This document shows, one piece after another, positions 10,389 to 22,047 of a stretch of DNA of 64,000 nt (positions are counted from its first letter, which is position 1; each line of letters begins with the position of its first letter). The notes under the pieces are model-generated. The model worked only from the letters and a program-made list of their open reading frames with translations, was not told where the DNA came from and made no database searches. A program made the translations under genes and the position numbers. The DNA lies in assembly GCA_907164885.2 (NCBI GenBank), contig OU015496.1, positions 189,991,551-190,055,550 of the forward strand, written 5' to 3'. The stretch comes from Dolomedes plantarius. Its lineage: Eukaryota > Arthropoda > Arachnida > Araneae > Dolomedidae.

Positions 10389-11104
10389 GGGGACAGTGGA
10401 CCTTCAAACCTAATTTTTTTTGTTTTTAATGGATTTGCTTGAAATTTGAATATATGATTTGTACCATAGATATGTAAAAGTGGTTAAAATTTAAAGATGA
10501 AATATTAATAATTTATGAAATATGAATTATTAATTATATCAAAAATTGGCCTCATTAAAAATGTTCCATGCGCATTTCTTTTGCATATAATATGGTCATT
10601 TTTATTTACAGGATACCTTATAGAGCTAACAATGAAACTTATTGCTTATTTTAAGCATTCATTAAAAATATAAAGAGAAAAAAAAAATAATAGTGAAAAC
10701 ACCCTTTTTATGACGCAAAATACCTATAAATCATCTTTTCAAGTACAAAATTTAGAAATTCTGAGCTACGAAGCACAATTTTTTTCAATAAGACTTATTT
10801 GATATACAGTTAAGTATAAGAAACTTAAATTTCAAAGCAATACGATCATTAGAAATGCGCCTGGAGCAGTTTGACTATTCGTATGACACGAAAATATTTA
10901 TTTTGAGGAAAACGCATTTAAAGTTGTGGCTATTAGTAACCACATAATATCTTAAATACAAATGCCTATAACTAGGAGAGTAATAACAAAAATTAAAAAT
11001 TCTTTTTGCAACACATTCCTACTCGTCCGTAGTTTCACAATTCAATAAAATAAAAAAATCGAATTTTTGGACAAATTTTACAATTTTGAAAGTCCACTGT
11101 CCAC
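10389..11104 (+). mobile_element. TTAA-inserting MITE, family P copy 1
   Basis: Flanked by TTAA (10385-10388 and 11105-11108). Inverted ends GGGGACAGTGGACCTTCAAA and AAAGTCCACTGTCC. About 716 bp, AT-rich and without a coding frame. A second, oppositely oriented copy lies at 24821-25516 and is similar along its full length. TTAA flanks suggest mobilisation by a piggyBac-type transposase, which is not in this window. Confidence 0.9.
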
Positions 11105-12417
11105 TTAAATGATTTCCAGTGCAGATTTTCGCATCTGATGCAGTGCTGTTCGTTTGGATACCATTGCGATTTTATTTCTAAAGGAAAACACAATGAGACG
11201 ATTTAAAATTGGTTTTCATTATATGGATGGAAGAAAATAAATAACATCCATTTTAAAAATTTTATAAAAATACACAACTTCGATTTACTCTCACTACGGT
11301 AAATTGTTTCACTAAATGAGCGATGCTTTTAGCAAAGGTCATTTATTGAAAAGTACATTTAAACATTTTAGAAAACAAGTGTAGTTAATCTAGATTGACT
11401 TTACAAAATTAAAAAAATTTTTTTAAAAAAACCCTTATGCAATTCTTTTAAAAAAAAATGAATTTTGTAGTCAAGGAAAACCCTTTCCAGCAGCCGAGTG
11501 GTAAATTGTATAACATGCAAACGATTTAAAGCTCGGCGTCCGAAGATAGCTTTCTTGCCTTCGCCATTCAAAGGATTTTATATTTATATTTTTTTTCCCT
11601 TATCTTTATTTAAATCACCTTCAAGGTGAATTTCTTAAGATGCTCTTCCGGTAACGTTATTCCCTACGATTAGAATTTTGATTTTCTTTACTCGTCACGG
11701 CTGAGTCCCCACCCCCTCTTGGGGGAGGGAGAGCAAAGAATAGGAATGAAAATCCTATTCATTGCTGCTCGATTAAAAACTATTATAATGATACAGTACA
11801 TCACGAGACTAAGGACTCTCGGAAATAAGCTATTGTAACAGTACAGCTCAGTGTACTGTAACAACAGCTTATTTCCCAGGATTGGTAACTACAAGAAATG
11901 TCCTAGTTCATTTTACTTAATTTATTATTAGTTTCAAAAAAAAAATTTTTAAATATTTTTTTCTCTGGGGGTGGGGAGGCTGACATGTAGCTGTGTTGTA
12001 CATGATTTCTCTTTAAAGCAGTTTTATGTAGAACACAAAGGCATAAAAAAGATGATGTATAATACTACACTTGGAAAAATTTGCACGAGGCATGAAGACA
12101 AACTCTTGGTAACTCAAAAGAGTTTCATTAAATAGTCCTACAATATGATATATACAAAAAGATATGTACAACAAGTCATGTTGCCGTGGGCATGATACGG
12201 CGTTAGTAATATAGCACCAAAATGTGCTTGCAAAATCTCAACACGGAGATTTTTCTACGCGGCAATTCGCATAGCTCCACAAGACAAGAAAGATTACAGG
12301 AGAATTCTTGGGGTGACGCTACAACCAGCGAACGCGGGGGAGAGGTCAATGATCCTGACCACGTGACCCTCCCTCACGGTCCCCGCTTCAACCCCAAAGT
12401 ATTTTACAAGGCATATT
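11105..12417. other. Unassigned DNA containing a long hairpin
   Basis: No gene seen. Positions 11821-11845 and 11852-11876 form a 25-bp inverted repeat with two mismatches and a 6-nt loop (arms begin GGAAATAAGCT). A smaller inverted pair AATAGGA/TCCTATT lies near 11741-11760. Segment 12222-12417 precedes a truncated Helitron and is CpG-richer. Confidence 0.45.
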
Positions 12418-13055
12418 AGTGACCAAACCGCTGGACCTAAAGGGCTGAAATTTTGCATGGCGATTCCTCTCATAGTGTAGGAGTGCACCAAGAAAGATTT
12501 TTGAAAAATTCTAAGATTTTTTAAAATTAAATTTGTAAGCTGTTTTTGTAACTTTTTTGAAGTTTGCATTTAAAATAATTTGAGGGTTATAAAATTTATA
12601 TCACGAGAAAGATCATAAAAATTCCTTTAAAATGAAATCTTTTTCGAATCTTTACCTCCATTTTCTGATTTTTGGTGAGTTTTTAAAAGATTAATTTTTA
12701 GAATTTAATTTATTAAATGCTGATTACGTGGTTTCTTCTCTTTTTGCGATACTTTAAACTAATTTTACGTCAAGTGCATAACAACGAAATAGACAAAAAA
12801 ATATTTTCTTTTCTTGCTAATGCGGCAGACGATTGGACATTATCCAAAAAATATTAAAATACAGAAAAAGAAATGTTCCTCAAACTGTACTATATTCTTT
12901 AGTATGTCCTATTAGATTTAATTTGAATATTTTCTTCTACATTTTCTCTATAAAAATATCCGTTACGATTTATACATATATGGCATTAATTGCATACATT
13001 AACCGTTGTATCTTATTTGAATGTACTCCGTAGCGAAGCACGGGTATTCAGCTAG
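12418..13055 (+). mobile_element. Helitron family 1, 5'-truncated copy
   Basis: From GACCAAACCGCTGGACC to the terminal hairpin CCGTAGCGAAGCACGG and CTAG at 13052-13055 (followed by T), it matches the complete copies at 35840, 37385, 42357 and 54918. The usual first 50-80 bp (TC start and ACTG repeats) are replaced by unrelated DNA, so the left border is approximate. Confidence 0.85.
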
Positions 13056-13794
13056 TTTACTCATATAATGGTTACTGACAAACGATATATGAGTGAATGA
13101 AGCTTGCTTGTCTTGCGTGTTCTTCTACAGTGTTAAGACAAATTATTCAATAATCATTCTTATTGATAAATTAAAAAAAAAAATTCGAAAAAAAAATTAA
13201 AACCATCCTCTTAAAATAATAATGAAGCACTATGAAGTAACAATGAATAAAGAATAATGAATATTGAGTTATATATCTGTTCTTGACCAAAATTGATTAG
13301 ATATTCTTTTGAAAACGATTATTAAGTCAAGCTGCTCGTTTCCCATCCAAAAATTGAGAAGGAATCGAGCGTGAAACGCAAGATAATAAATACTCAGTGA
13401 TTTTCATGGTCCAGGGGGTGAAAACAATGCATTTTCAAGGAGATCACAACTATTACTCTGCCAGACATTGTCACATTTTATCGTTCTTCCAGGTTGAAGT
13501 GGCGCTTCGGCTGTCACCGCAGATCTTCAATCACACGTTAAGCCAGGCAGAAATCTTATACATTTTCTACAAACACATAAGCACAAACACCAATTTTTTG
13601 TAACAATGTTTTTCGCATGAGGAGGCCGACATTTCCATAAAGATAATGTAATTCTTAAAAATTTATGCTTTTACAGGGCGTCAAATTATTGCAAAAATTA
13701 AAAATGCTTTCCGAAAAGAAGATAAAGTAAAATTATTTTGTACAACATGCACAATGCATTTAAAGATCTTTTTTCGAAAGCTTAAAGCTTAATT
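13056..13794. other. Unassigned AT-rich DNA
   Basis: Nothing recognised; the 68-codon open frame at 13397-13603 has no known motif. Confidence 0.35.
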
Positions 13795-13895
13795 TAAAAA
13801 TATGCATAAGTCGAAAAATACTGAGATGATTATTCATCATAGCTTAACACGGGTGCTGTAGATCTGCGAGGCCAACTGATGCCGCCTTAAAATAT
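13795..13895 (+). repeat. Ancient dispersed repeat R, copy 1
   Basis: Contains GAAAAATACTGAGATGATTA and the diagnostic GATCTGCGAGGCCAACTGAT. Related segments lie at 21325, 29050, 44150, 47270 and 56680, all in this orientation. No termini could be defined. Confidence 0.5.
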
Positions 13896-13910
13896 TATGA
13901 ACTTACTATA

Positions 13911-13973
13911 ACTAGCTCGGGAATCGAACTCGAGTTCACTGGAACCTCCGAATAGGCGTGCTAACCATTAACA
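13911..13973 (-). repeat. Truncated tRNA-like sequence
   Basis: The minus strand reads TGGTTAGCACGCC (box-A-like), then CCTATTCGGAGG (possible anticodon arm), then CGAGTTCGATTCCCGAG (a good T arm and box B). The 5' acceptor half is missing, and a TTAA-family element begins at 13985. It is either a tRNA pseudogene or the head of a SINE. Confidence 0.45.
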
Positions 13974-13984
13974 ACTTTTTTCAA

Positions 13985-14265
13985 GGTTGCTGTGCGCTGA
14001 ACCCTATTGGGTTTGCTCAGTGGCGCACCCAGGACTTTTTCTTGGGGGAGGGGGGGGGGGAGAGGAGAGATGAATGGATAAAAATATTTATAATGCATGG
14101 GGGAGGCCGAGATGAACGAATAAAAATATTTATAATGCAAAATCAAAATTTCTACTTCTTTGGGGGGGGGGGGGGGGGGGAAGGGCCCCCTGCCCCCCGG
14201 GTTTGCTCAACTCAATGTTCACCTGTGGAAAAAATGTTTCCAAGGATTGCCGACTTGGATTTAAA

Positions 14266-14301
<36 letters not shown>

Positions 14302-14622
14302 AATTGTACTCAGTAATAGGGAAAGAAATTTCATACCTTGGAGCATATTTAGTTTTTTCTTAAAAATGCAAAATAATATTTTTAAATTAAAATTATTCGG
14401 GGGAAAAAACTGGTATAGTGTGTTTAAAACACTCCTAAATTCCTTTGGTGAACGGAATTTCTAAAATCGATCGTGTTGCAAGGTGCAGAAAAGTTGAGGC
14501 TACCTGAAAATACCATTTTTATCGTATTACCAGCATTTACGTAGCTGTCAATAGTAGATACATTTTCCCCCATAGGTTAACATTAAGGTGAGCGAATCCA
14601 ATAGGGTTGGTGCAAGGCAGCC
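13985..14622 (+). mobile_element. TTAA-inserting MITE, family D copy 2, split by a hAT MITE
   Basis: The right end is followed by TTAA (14623-14626); the left flank is TCAA (13981-13984), a one-base change. It carries the family D left repeat (GTTGCTGTGCGCTGAACCC) and right repeat (GAGCGAATCCAATAGGG, then GGCAGC). It is interrupted by the hAT MITE at 14018-14199. An (AT)n tract lies at about 14269-14299. The 168-codon open frame at 13958-14464 is a chance run through this mosaic. Confidence 0.85.
14018..14199. mobile_element. hAT MITE (CAGTGGCGCACC family) copy 2
   Basis: Starts CAGTGGCGCACCCAGGAC as in 3974-4098. It is flanked by an 8-bp duplication GGTTTGCT (14010-14017 and 14200-14207), and the uninterrupted host sequence GGATTCGCTCA in sister copies confirms the site. 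The right terminus has decayed into G and C tracts and no longer shows the CACTG end. It contains the word AAAATATTTATAATGCA twice. Confidence 0.85.
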
Positions 14623-14710
14623 TTAAGGGAATGTTGGAGTAATAAATATTACTAAAGTAAAGATTTCTGAGGCTCGAAGTTATCAAATGGAGCGTTTTTA
14701 GGAGCCTTAA

Positions 14711-15420
14711 GGGGACTCCAAAATATATGTTAAAGCCTGATCATTTCAGAACAAAATAAAGCAAACCGCATGAAAATATTCCGCTTAGTTCCGGAGATAT
14801 TGATAGTCTAAATATTTAATTACTGATCAAGTTTATGGTAAGAAAATTTTTAAACTCATTTTTCTCAAAATGTAATTTTGCATCATTCCGCAACTGATAT
14901 CTCAAAAACTATGAAACATAATTCCATGAAATTTTTATCACCGCATAATGTTATTTTATTGCGTCTGAATTAGAATTATTGCAATCACTGCACATTTTGT
15001 TATTTTTTCAGGGGTAAATTAATGCAAAAATATAAGGAAATTTTAAGTATATTTTGAGCAGTTTTATAAAAATTGAAAAAATTTTAATGTTGAATGTTTT
15101 ATGCTCAATTGTATTTTGAATTATTTATTTTAAATATAAAATAGGAATTATACATTTAAGTGTAAAATTAATTTCATAGTTCTGCGCGCAAGCTAGTATA
15201 CAATAAAAATGCTTAAAAAACGAGGTATATCTATAGCATTTACAAAAAAAAAAAAAAAAAAAAATATTTTGAGAGTTGAAAATTTGTTTATTAAAATAAA
15301 TATATCAATTTATCATATACATAAAATTTGGAAAAAATTGGGAGTAAATTGGAAATAGTTACAAAGAGTCAAAAAGTATGAAAATATGCCTTATTTCCTC
15401 GACTTGAGTCGTGAGTCCCC
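14711..15420 (+). mobile_element. TTAA-inserting MITE, family Q
   Basis: Flanked by TTAA (14707-14710 and 15421-15424). Short inverted ends GGGGACTC and GAGTCCCC. About 710 bp, AT-rich, non-coding, including an A tract near 15243-15263. The first bases match families P (GGGGAC) and S (GGGGGC), although the interiors differ, suggesting use of related transposases. Confidence 0.8.
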
Positions 15421-15424
15421 TTAA

Positions 15425-16838
15425 ATGATCTAGAGTTCCACCAATATGATATGATATGATAAAAAGGTAAGTCATGATGAGACATTTTCCACAATTTTCC
15501 GCCGCTACCTCCTCTTTATCCTCTCGTACATTTTTTTACCCCGTGGAGTCATAAAAAGATGCTAGAAAAAAAACTCTTGTGCAATTTAACCTTCCCAACT
15601 GCTTCCGAAAACAGGTTCTTATCTGAGGCATTCTGAGTAAAAATACAACACGGCAGGTAACCATCGGATGGCTCAGAAAAGTGGAAACCTGATTGTGAGG
15701 TCTAGACACATACAATAAATAAGCTTGGCGGGAATTTCGCTAACTCAAGTAATGGGAAATATTAAGTACTCTTCTTACAACATATTAATGAAACATGCGG
15801 GGAAATTTAATTTCCTTCCCCTTTAATGAAATACAACCTCGTTTAATATTTGAATAAAATAAAATGGTAAAAAACTTTTAGAAGACATATTAGCGGCCCT
15901 TGCGGAGTAATAGCGCGATGGAGCAGTGCGGGGCAGTATATGGTCACGTGTTCCATTCATGGACGGGGCGTGTTTATTTACGGCGATGGAAATTTCTGGA
16001 GGAGGTAGTATATTAAATAGATTTTTTTTTAAAGGCGATTTTTTTTTTTTGTAAGCATCAAAACGCAAGGGCTATTTAAAATGTAAATGAATCAAAACAT
16101 TAAGCTATCCGCATGAACTCACGAAGAAATTATTCGTTCGCAAATATTTGCAAAATGCACACACGCATACATTAATCTTCCTTATTTAAAATTTGCATTA
16201 TATATTTATGTATGAATATAAATAAATAATTTGAAATAATTTTTCTTTTTAACTATTACAAATATTTAACAGGAATTTAAAACAAATACTTGCAGACTAA
16301 GATACAGATTACAGCACTTTCCTATGTAATATGTATGCATGTGTGTGTGTGTGTATTTAACTACTGATTGATTAGCCATTAGGAGTAACACGGTAGATGA
16401 AAAATATGTTCGATTCATTCATATTTGAGACCCCTAACCACTTTTTCTATTAGTCCTCTTTCTGTGTTATTGTCATTCTTAATGCGATTTGCTTTGTATA
16501 AAAGTTGAAACAGAAAACTAACACAAGAATAATCAAACTGAGATTAAAATTGAAAAATTGTCTTGACAAAAGTATAAGGCCCCAAAGGGAGTAAAAACCA
16601 AGCTATGATTTTAATTAATATGGTGGTATAGTTGATGAAGAGGTATCATTACACTATTTATCTCTTGTGATTTCGACTTCCTTTCTAGTTACTTAGCAGT
16701 TTCAACTTTTATTCACATATCTCACACAACAGCTCTCATAACACATAACTTAGTAGGGGAATACTTTTCTCCGATCTGTGCCTTATTATGCAAGTATTCA
16801 TATTAAAAACCAGCTTCTCTCACCTTTGGTTCAATGTA
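15425..16838. other. Unassigned AT-rich DNA
   Basis: Contains ATATG repeats near 15446-15460 and a short (GT)n tract at about 16338-16354. No gene recognised; the 81-codon minus-strand frame at 15823-16068 has no known motif. Confidence 0.4.
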
Positions 16839-17409
16839 CAGGGTGTTTTAAAAAGAGTCATACGATAAAAAAAAATCACAACTATTCATCTTTTTATCCG
16901 ATTTGATCGAATAATATATAGTCAGAAAGAGGGAAATCTCGAGTTTCACGCAGTTGCCGACAAGTGGCGCGCTCTTCCTCCGCCCGCCACTCCAGTGTTT
17001 GTAAAGATGGCGACTGCATAACAGAAATCAATTTGTGTTCTCGTGAGTCCATAACAACTGTTCAGCGCGATTTTCGTCGACAAAAACCCTGGTAGATTGA
17101 AGTTCCTACCTCTCAGAGCATTAGGCGATGGTATAAACAATTCCAAGACACGTGTTGTCTGAGTACGCATAACAACCGTGGAAGCAGTGTATGCAGACAT
17201 GCTCGCAAAAGTTTGGGACGAATTTGTCTACCGTATAGACATATCGTGTATCCAAAGATGGGCATATTGAGCACCTTTAATTTGGTTTGTAAAAAAAAAA
17301 AAAAAATTATGATTAGCCATGCAATATAAAATTAAATTTAAGTTTCTATGTTCAATATTTTTCATAATATACTCCTTTCAAATCGGGTGATTCTTTTTGA
17401 AACACCCTG
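16839..17409 (+). mobile_element. Internally deleted Tc1/mariner (IS630) element
   Basis: Terminal inverted repeats CAGGGTGTTTTAAAAAGAGT and TCTTTTTGAAACACCCTG, flanked by TA (16837-16838 and 17410-17411). About 570 bp, shorter than an autonomous element (about 1.1-1.4 kb), because the central part of the transposase gene is gone. Confidence 0.85.
17007..17275 (+). pseudogene. Transposase remnant, N-terminus joined to C-terminus
   Basis: Plus-strand reading gives a start at 17007 (MAT), an in-frame stop, then TVQRDFRRQKPW, another stop, and SQSIRRWYKQFQDTCCL: the N-terminal helix-turn-helix region of an arthropod Tc1/mariner-superfamily transposase. Shortly after, in another frame, come VYADMLAKVWDEFVYRID and QRWAY, resembling the extreme C-terminus of the same family (VWDELDYRID-type). 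The whole catalytic core, with all three acidic residues, is missing. Stops and a frame change make it a dead remnant. The exact subfamily is not resolved. Confidence 0.75.
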
Positions 17410-20208
17410 TACATTTGAAGAATATCATCCAAAATAGCCCCCTCTCCCCCCTCTCTCCCACTCACTCACACACACATCAAATGAAAAACAACAACAACGC
17501 AAGTAATCGAGAATGATAAGAAAAAAAAACGAATAAACTTATGCTCTGAGTTCGACTTTGATTCCCTTGCAATTTATTTTTTGTTGCAATGTATAGCCAC
17601 AGCGATATCACTTAGATAATATTTCACTACAAACAGCTTCTTTGTTTTCATTTACCCATGTTGTGGGTTCTGGAGAGAGAATATACGACTTCATGACACA
17701 CTTTCATCTCGTGTAAGCCTAAGCTCTCATTTGAGTTAGGCACGTTGCTTAAAGATTCAAATATACACACACGTATAAACATACATATATATTTCGGGGT
17801 GTAAGAGAAGTATTCTTAGGGTACTGACAGGTATTTATCTAATTCCTCCAGTGGGGGAAAAAACATGAAACCAGATAATTTTTCAAAGAACTCATTTTCC
17901 TCAAACCTCAACACAAAATGGCTCAAGATTTTTCTCCTGTTCAATAAAGTTTTTAAAAATCAGGCTGAAAAGTTCATTCGAGGGGGTGCACAGCACAATA
18001 TCAGAAAAATTCTTGGAGTTTAAAACTTTAAATTTACCAGAAAACGTATAAAATTTACCTGAAGAAGGTACCTTCTTTCCACATAATTATCGCAGAGAAA
18101 TGTGTGCTTTCGTTAAGAAACACGAGAAGGCTAAAATGCTCTATCCTAGGCCTTACCCCATACTCTTTCGTGATAGGAGTGGTAGCTGTCAAAGTACTGC
18201 AACAGCAGAAGCTTCGCCTCCAAGGCTTTCGGGCAACACTTTGACATTGAAAATCTTTTTCACCTGGGAAGAACAAGAAAAAGCAACGCGACATTGGAAA
18301 ATGGCTCAACGGACCCAATAAGAAAAATACCTTGTTAATTCCCCCCATCAAAGCGGAACAAATAAACTCGATAACAAGGCTTTCAAAATGATAGGTGACA
18401 TCATCCTGCGATTAATTCATCGCGCGAAAGAAACGAAAATAAGGGGAAAGAAAAGTGACATGACGGAAGTTGGCGAGAAAGGAAACATCGCTTGCTTTGT
18501 CAGGAAGAATATTAAGTTACCACGGTGGGACTTCAACACAAGACAAATTGGTGAAATCGAATAAATGAACTTTCACTGTCATGGGGTTTGTTGTTACGCT
18601 TCTCAAAATATGACATAATGAAATGGCCTCTTAAAGTATCCATTGTGTTTAATAAAACGCCATTCCTATGAACTTTATATGCTGTAATATTAAAGCTCAA
18701 ACCCCTTTTTTTTATTTCTAATCCTGTTCGAACAATGATATTTCCTTTTCAATTTTTTTTTTTTGCTAAAGAAGAAAAAAAAAATTATGTTAACTGTTTA
18801 TTATTTCGTTTTGTAAATTTCGATTAATAGTCACAGAAAGATATAGTGACACAATTCTGATACTTTCAAAAAATCATCCCCGAAAGCTACATGGTAAAAT
18901 AAACAAAATGAAAAATTCCAGATAACTTGATATTGTTAGCAAGAGTAGTTTAACTGATGAGCGATATATATTTCTCACGGTAAGTTGTTTTGATTTTTGT
19001 GCGTACCTGGTCAAATAGATTATGGGGCAACTAACATCTTGGGTGGAACTAAGCAGTGACATAATACCTTTTGAAACTCTAAAAAGCTTTTGTGGAAACG
19101 CAACTACCACTTAATGTTTTTAACAACCGTTCTTAAGGCCTCTTTTGACATTTCTGAAAAATAAATATACATTTATTATAAAGTTAAAACAGCAAGTAAT
19201 AATTAGGGGGAATAGCATATTAGGGTGGAAAAGAAAAGGAAATAAAGTAAAATTCAAAATATGGACTGAAAATTCACATGTAATTTTTATAGTCTACTGA
19301 TGGTAAAGAGGTCAGAACTGAAAGGAAGGGAGATAAAAAAAATTGTTAGGCATCGTTTGTTGTTGCCAATTTTAAAGCACACAGAACTTCTAAAAAAATG
19401 CTATATTCTTGGGTGGTAATGTATACGTACCATATATTCATTTTAAATAGTATAATCTCATACAAAATTAAGAAAAAAAATCAATTTAGATCATAAAATT
19501 ATGTTATAACATTTTCTGGTGTCGTTTCACCTCAAACATTAGGACTCGTGGACCGAAACTAGAAGCAACTTTTGACTGTATTGAGATAGAAGGAATATTA
19601 AGAAGCTGTAAATCAAAACTATTTCTTCGCATGCTACCTACAGTTACAACCTACAGATTATAAGGCAGCTTTGCAAACAAGCAAAACATTACTTTCGCCG
19701 ATCGATTCCACGCGTTCGCAGGAAAGAGGGGGAAATAAAGCGCTTTAGAAAAAAAATAACCCATCTAGAAGCAGCATCTGTGAAAGTTCCCATGCCGCTT
19801 AGTTACGCAGGTGAGGGATGTGCACGAAATTCCCCTCGCTTAATTGCGCATCCACCGGCGGAATGAGAGAGAAACAAAAATAAAACTGAAAAGAATGAAT
19901 GTGTGCGCGGTGAGTTTTGATTACTAGACTGTGGCATTCGCGTGCGCCGCGGAACAAGCGTTTGCCGGTCGGGAGGTAACACAGTTAATGGGCTCATAAA
20001 CTCGGAGCGTCCCTTGCGCTTTGACGTACCGTAATAAGCGCCATAAAAGTTGATTAGGCTGTGTTGCTTTCACACGACGTTCGTTATTTTACGCATTCAT
20101 TCGCATACCGGAGAAACGTAGTACAAATTCAGGAACAGTTGTGCTTTGGCGTTTACAGAAAAGGATTGACATCCGGTTGGTTTCTCGAAAGTTACGGTTG
20201 CTCTAGAC
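17410..20208. other. Unassigned DNA, CpG-richer near 19690-20060
   Basis: A low-complexity C/T and CA stretch lies at about 17442-17476. Opposed open frames at 18055-18351 match no family. The segment 19690-20060 is CpG-richer (ACGCGTTCGC, GCGTGCGCCGCGG) and could be a promoter-like or old repeat segment; no gene is attached to it. Confidence 0.35.
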
Positions 20209-20252
20209 CAGGGGGTCTCGAAACTACGGCCCGCGGGCCGTACATATCCGGC

Positions 20253-20430
20253 CAGTGACGTAGCGAACATAACTGGCGCCCGGGGCATGATACCTTTTTG
20301 GCGCCCCCCTTTCTGAAAAACATATAGTAATATAATATATAGAATTGGTGAAAAGGACCATTTGGCGACCCTGTGCGAGTGGTGCCCGGGGCATGATAGA
20401 CCCCCTTGCCCACCCCTCGCTACGCCACTG
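20253..20430 (+). mobile_element. hAT MITE (CAGTGRCGTAGC family) copy 1
   Basis: Ends CAGTGACGTAGCGAAC and CTCGCTACGCCACTG, flanked by a perfect 8-bp duplication TATCCGGC (20245-20252 and 20431-20438). Inserted in the GCCC-rich left end of the older hAT. The interior has GGCGCCCGGGGCATGATA near the left and a similar GCCCGGGGCATGATAG near the right, with a single AT-rich core unit (CATATAGTAATATAATATAT). The same core is tandemly multiplied in the copy at 48179. Confidence 0.95.
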
Positions 20431-20723
20431 TATCCGGCCCGTCATAGTTTATTTTGATCACATTGTAAAATTTACAATGTAAGTAAATCATACAAAATAA
20501 TAAGATTTTTTATTTAACGACCAATTACACAATAACTGACATACATAATGAAATTGAACATTTTAACTGTAATTAATGATATGAGATTTATCCTAAAAAC
20601 TTACAATAAGTGACATACATAAGAAATTTACATGATGCAATTAAACATTACAATTATGATTAATGATATTTATGTAACTGTAACTCTCCACTGACAAATG
20701 TTTGCAATTCTGGATCATGTTTA

Positions 20724-20825
20724 CTAGTGGAAATTATCAGCAGCGACTTTTAAATGCTCACCAGTTAATTTGGATCTGTAAATATTTTTTGTATATTTCA
20801 TGTTGGGGAATGTTATTTCCACACA
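20724..20825 (-). pseudogene. hAT transposase C-terminal (dimerisation) fragment
   Basis: A 33-residue minus-strand reading, CVEITFPNMKYTKNIYRSKL followed by TGEHLKVAADNFH and a stop, matches the conserved hAT C-terminal dimerisation region (pattern CE-FS-MK--K--YRSKLTDEHL). The residues just upstream read as STYL in a frame that fits. Further downstream, stops appear (H, stop, stop). Only the tail of the enzyme remains; the RNase-H-like catalytic domain is not visible. It explains the 20209-20993 repeat as a decayed autonomous-type hAT. Confidence 0.7.
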
Positions 20826-20993
20826 AATAAGTAGTGCCGAAAGTAGAAAAAAGGCCACGAGCAAATTTATGCAACGAAAATTTGCGCGTAATTCAAAACT
20901 ACAGTAAGTCGGTATGATGAGCTAGCTAGGTTTTGGCTCGTAACTCAGAGGAGGAGTTAGTGTGGCCTTTAGGCTAAACAGTTTGGAGACACG

Positions 20994-21778
20994 AATTGAC
21001 CACAACAGCCAGATGAAGACGACATATCAGTTATCACTGCATATCTTTAATCACCTTGTTAAGTTATTGAAGTTATTGGGTGTGTTCCTCTTAGTACTCT
21101 TCTGCTAACAGATTTGCAAATGCATATTTTTCACCTCTGTCTTTTGCATTTAGAGGTAGACGTTTAAATAAAAACCGCAGTTTCTTTTGTAACTTTCAAC
21201 AATACTATTTTTCACAGAACATTAAAGTATTGATATACATCGCAACAAAAAGGATTAAGATTGATTAAAAAAAAAGCACGCACATCGTATTTAAGGATCT
21301 TTTTTTTCAAGTGCAGAGACTATAATCAAAAGTTAAGAATTTGCTAATCTGCGAATATAAGAATACTGAGATGAATATTCTCCATTGCTGAATATAACAA
21401 GGGAATCGAAAATCTACGACGCAAAATGATGTGCCAACTCGAAGTCGATTTGACAAAGGATTCAGAATTCGGAACCCTATTATAGCCCTAGGAAACATGA
21501 ATACTGGGCTTCTCAGCAAGACATAACGACTAAATAGATTGGCGACAACACTATTCGAATATCCTGAAAGACAGTAGACATTTACAACAAACAGAAATTA
21601 TTCTTGTGTATAGCAATACTACAGCACTACAGCACGTGAGCCTTGGGATGGATGATAAAACTTGGGACTAGGGAAGACATTACCTTACTCTACTGACGAA
21701 GAATAAATTTCTTAATTCTACCCCGATTTGTTTCTGAGACGCCTGGAAAATGGGTGGATGCCTTCTGCATTTTCCTCA
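20994..21778. other. Unassigned DNA containing repeat R copy 2
   Basis: Around 21325-21400 lies a copy of dispersed repeat R (TTTGCTAATCTGCGAATATAA, trimmed here to its core TGCTAATCTGCGA, then AATACTGAGATGAATATTC). Nothing else is recognised. Confidence 0.45.
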
Positions 21779-22047
21779 TGGTGCATATACATTGGTGCAG
21801 AGTTCTCTGCATGTGCCTTGGGGAATCCAGTGATTGATGTTACTCTGTATATGCATGGATCGCCTCCCCTCGCGGTTAGGATGCAGAGCATCAAAGAACG
21901 CGGGGTCAGGGGGTCAAATGGTGACAATGGGGGCGGGGGACACTAGATCAAGAAACACGAGGGACCTTGGGGGCTTACCGTGACTAATGTGATGACAGGA
22001 GTCGGGGGTCTGCATGCAGAGAACTCTGCACCAATGTATATGCACCA
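21779..22047. mobile_element. Fold-back MITE with 3-bp duplications, copy 1
   Basis: Terminal repeats TGGTGCATATACATTGGTGC and its complement ending at 22047, about 40 bp each, flanked by TCA on both sides (21776-21778 and 22048-22050). It also contains a nested palindrome GCAGAGTTCTCTGC at each end. The interior is GC-richer than the surroundings (GGGGTCAGGGGGTC). The 3-bp T-N-A duplication suggests PIF/Harbinger-type mobilisation. Open frames on both strands mirror the palindrome and are not genes. Copy 2 is at 34285-34641. Confidence 0.85.

Larger units (their letters stand above)
20209..20993 (-). mobile_element. hAT element remnant, host of a nested hAT
   Basis: Left end CAGGGGGTCTCGAAACTACG followed by GCCCGCGGGCC is a classic hAT terminus. 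The probable right end AGTTTGGAGAC (about 20981-20991) mirrors it but has lost the final CCCTG and no duplication is visible, so the right border is approximate. It carries a hAT transposase C-terminal fragment on the minus strand and is split by the MITE at 20253-20430. Confidence 0.7.

Noticed and set aside
11490..11570. Possible tRNA-like sequence with GCCGAGTGGTAAA
   Set aside because: A box-A-like word is present but no box B or acceptor pairing at the right distance.
13911..13973. Functional tRNA gene
   Set aside because: The T arm and box B are good but the 5' acceptor half is missing and the anticodon arm is irregular.
13958..14464. 168-codon plus-strand open frame, the longest in the window
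   Set aside because: It crosses a TTAA element, a nested hAT MITE, a G tract and an AT microsatellite; its sequence is fully explained by repeats.
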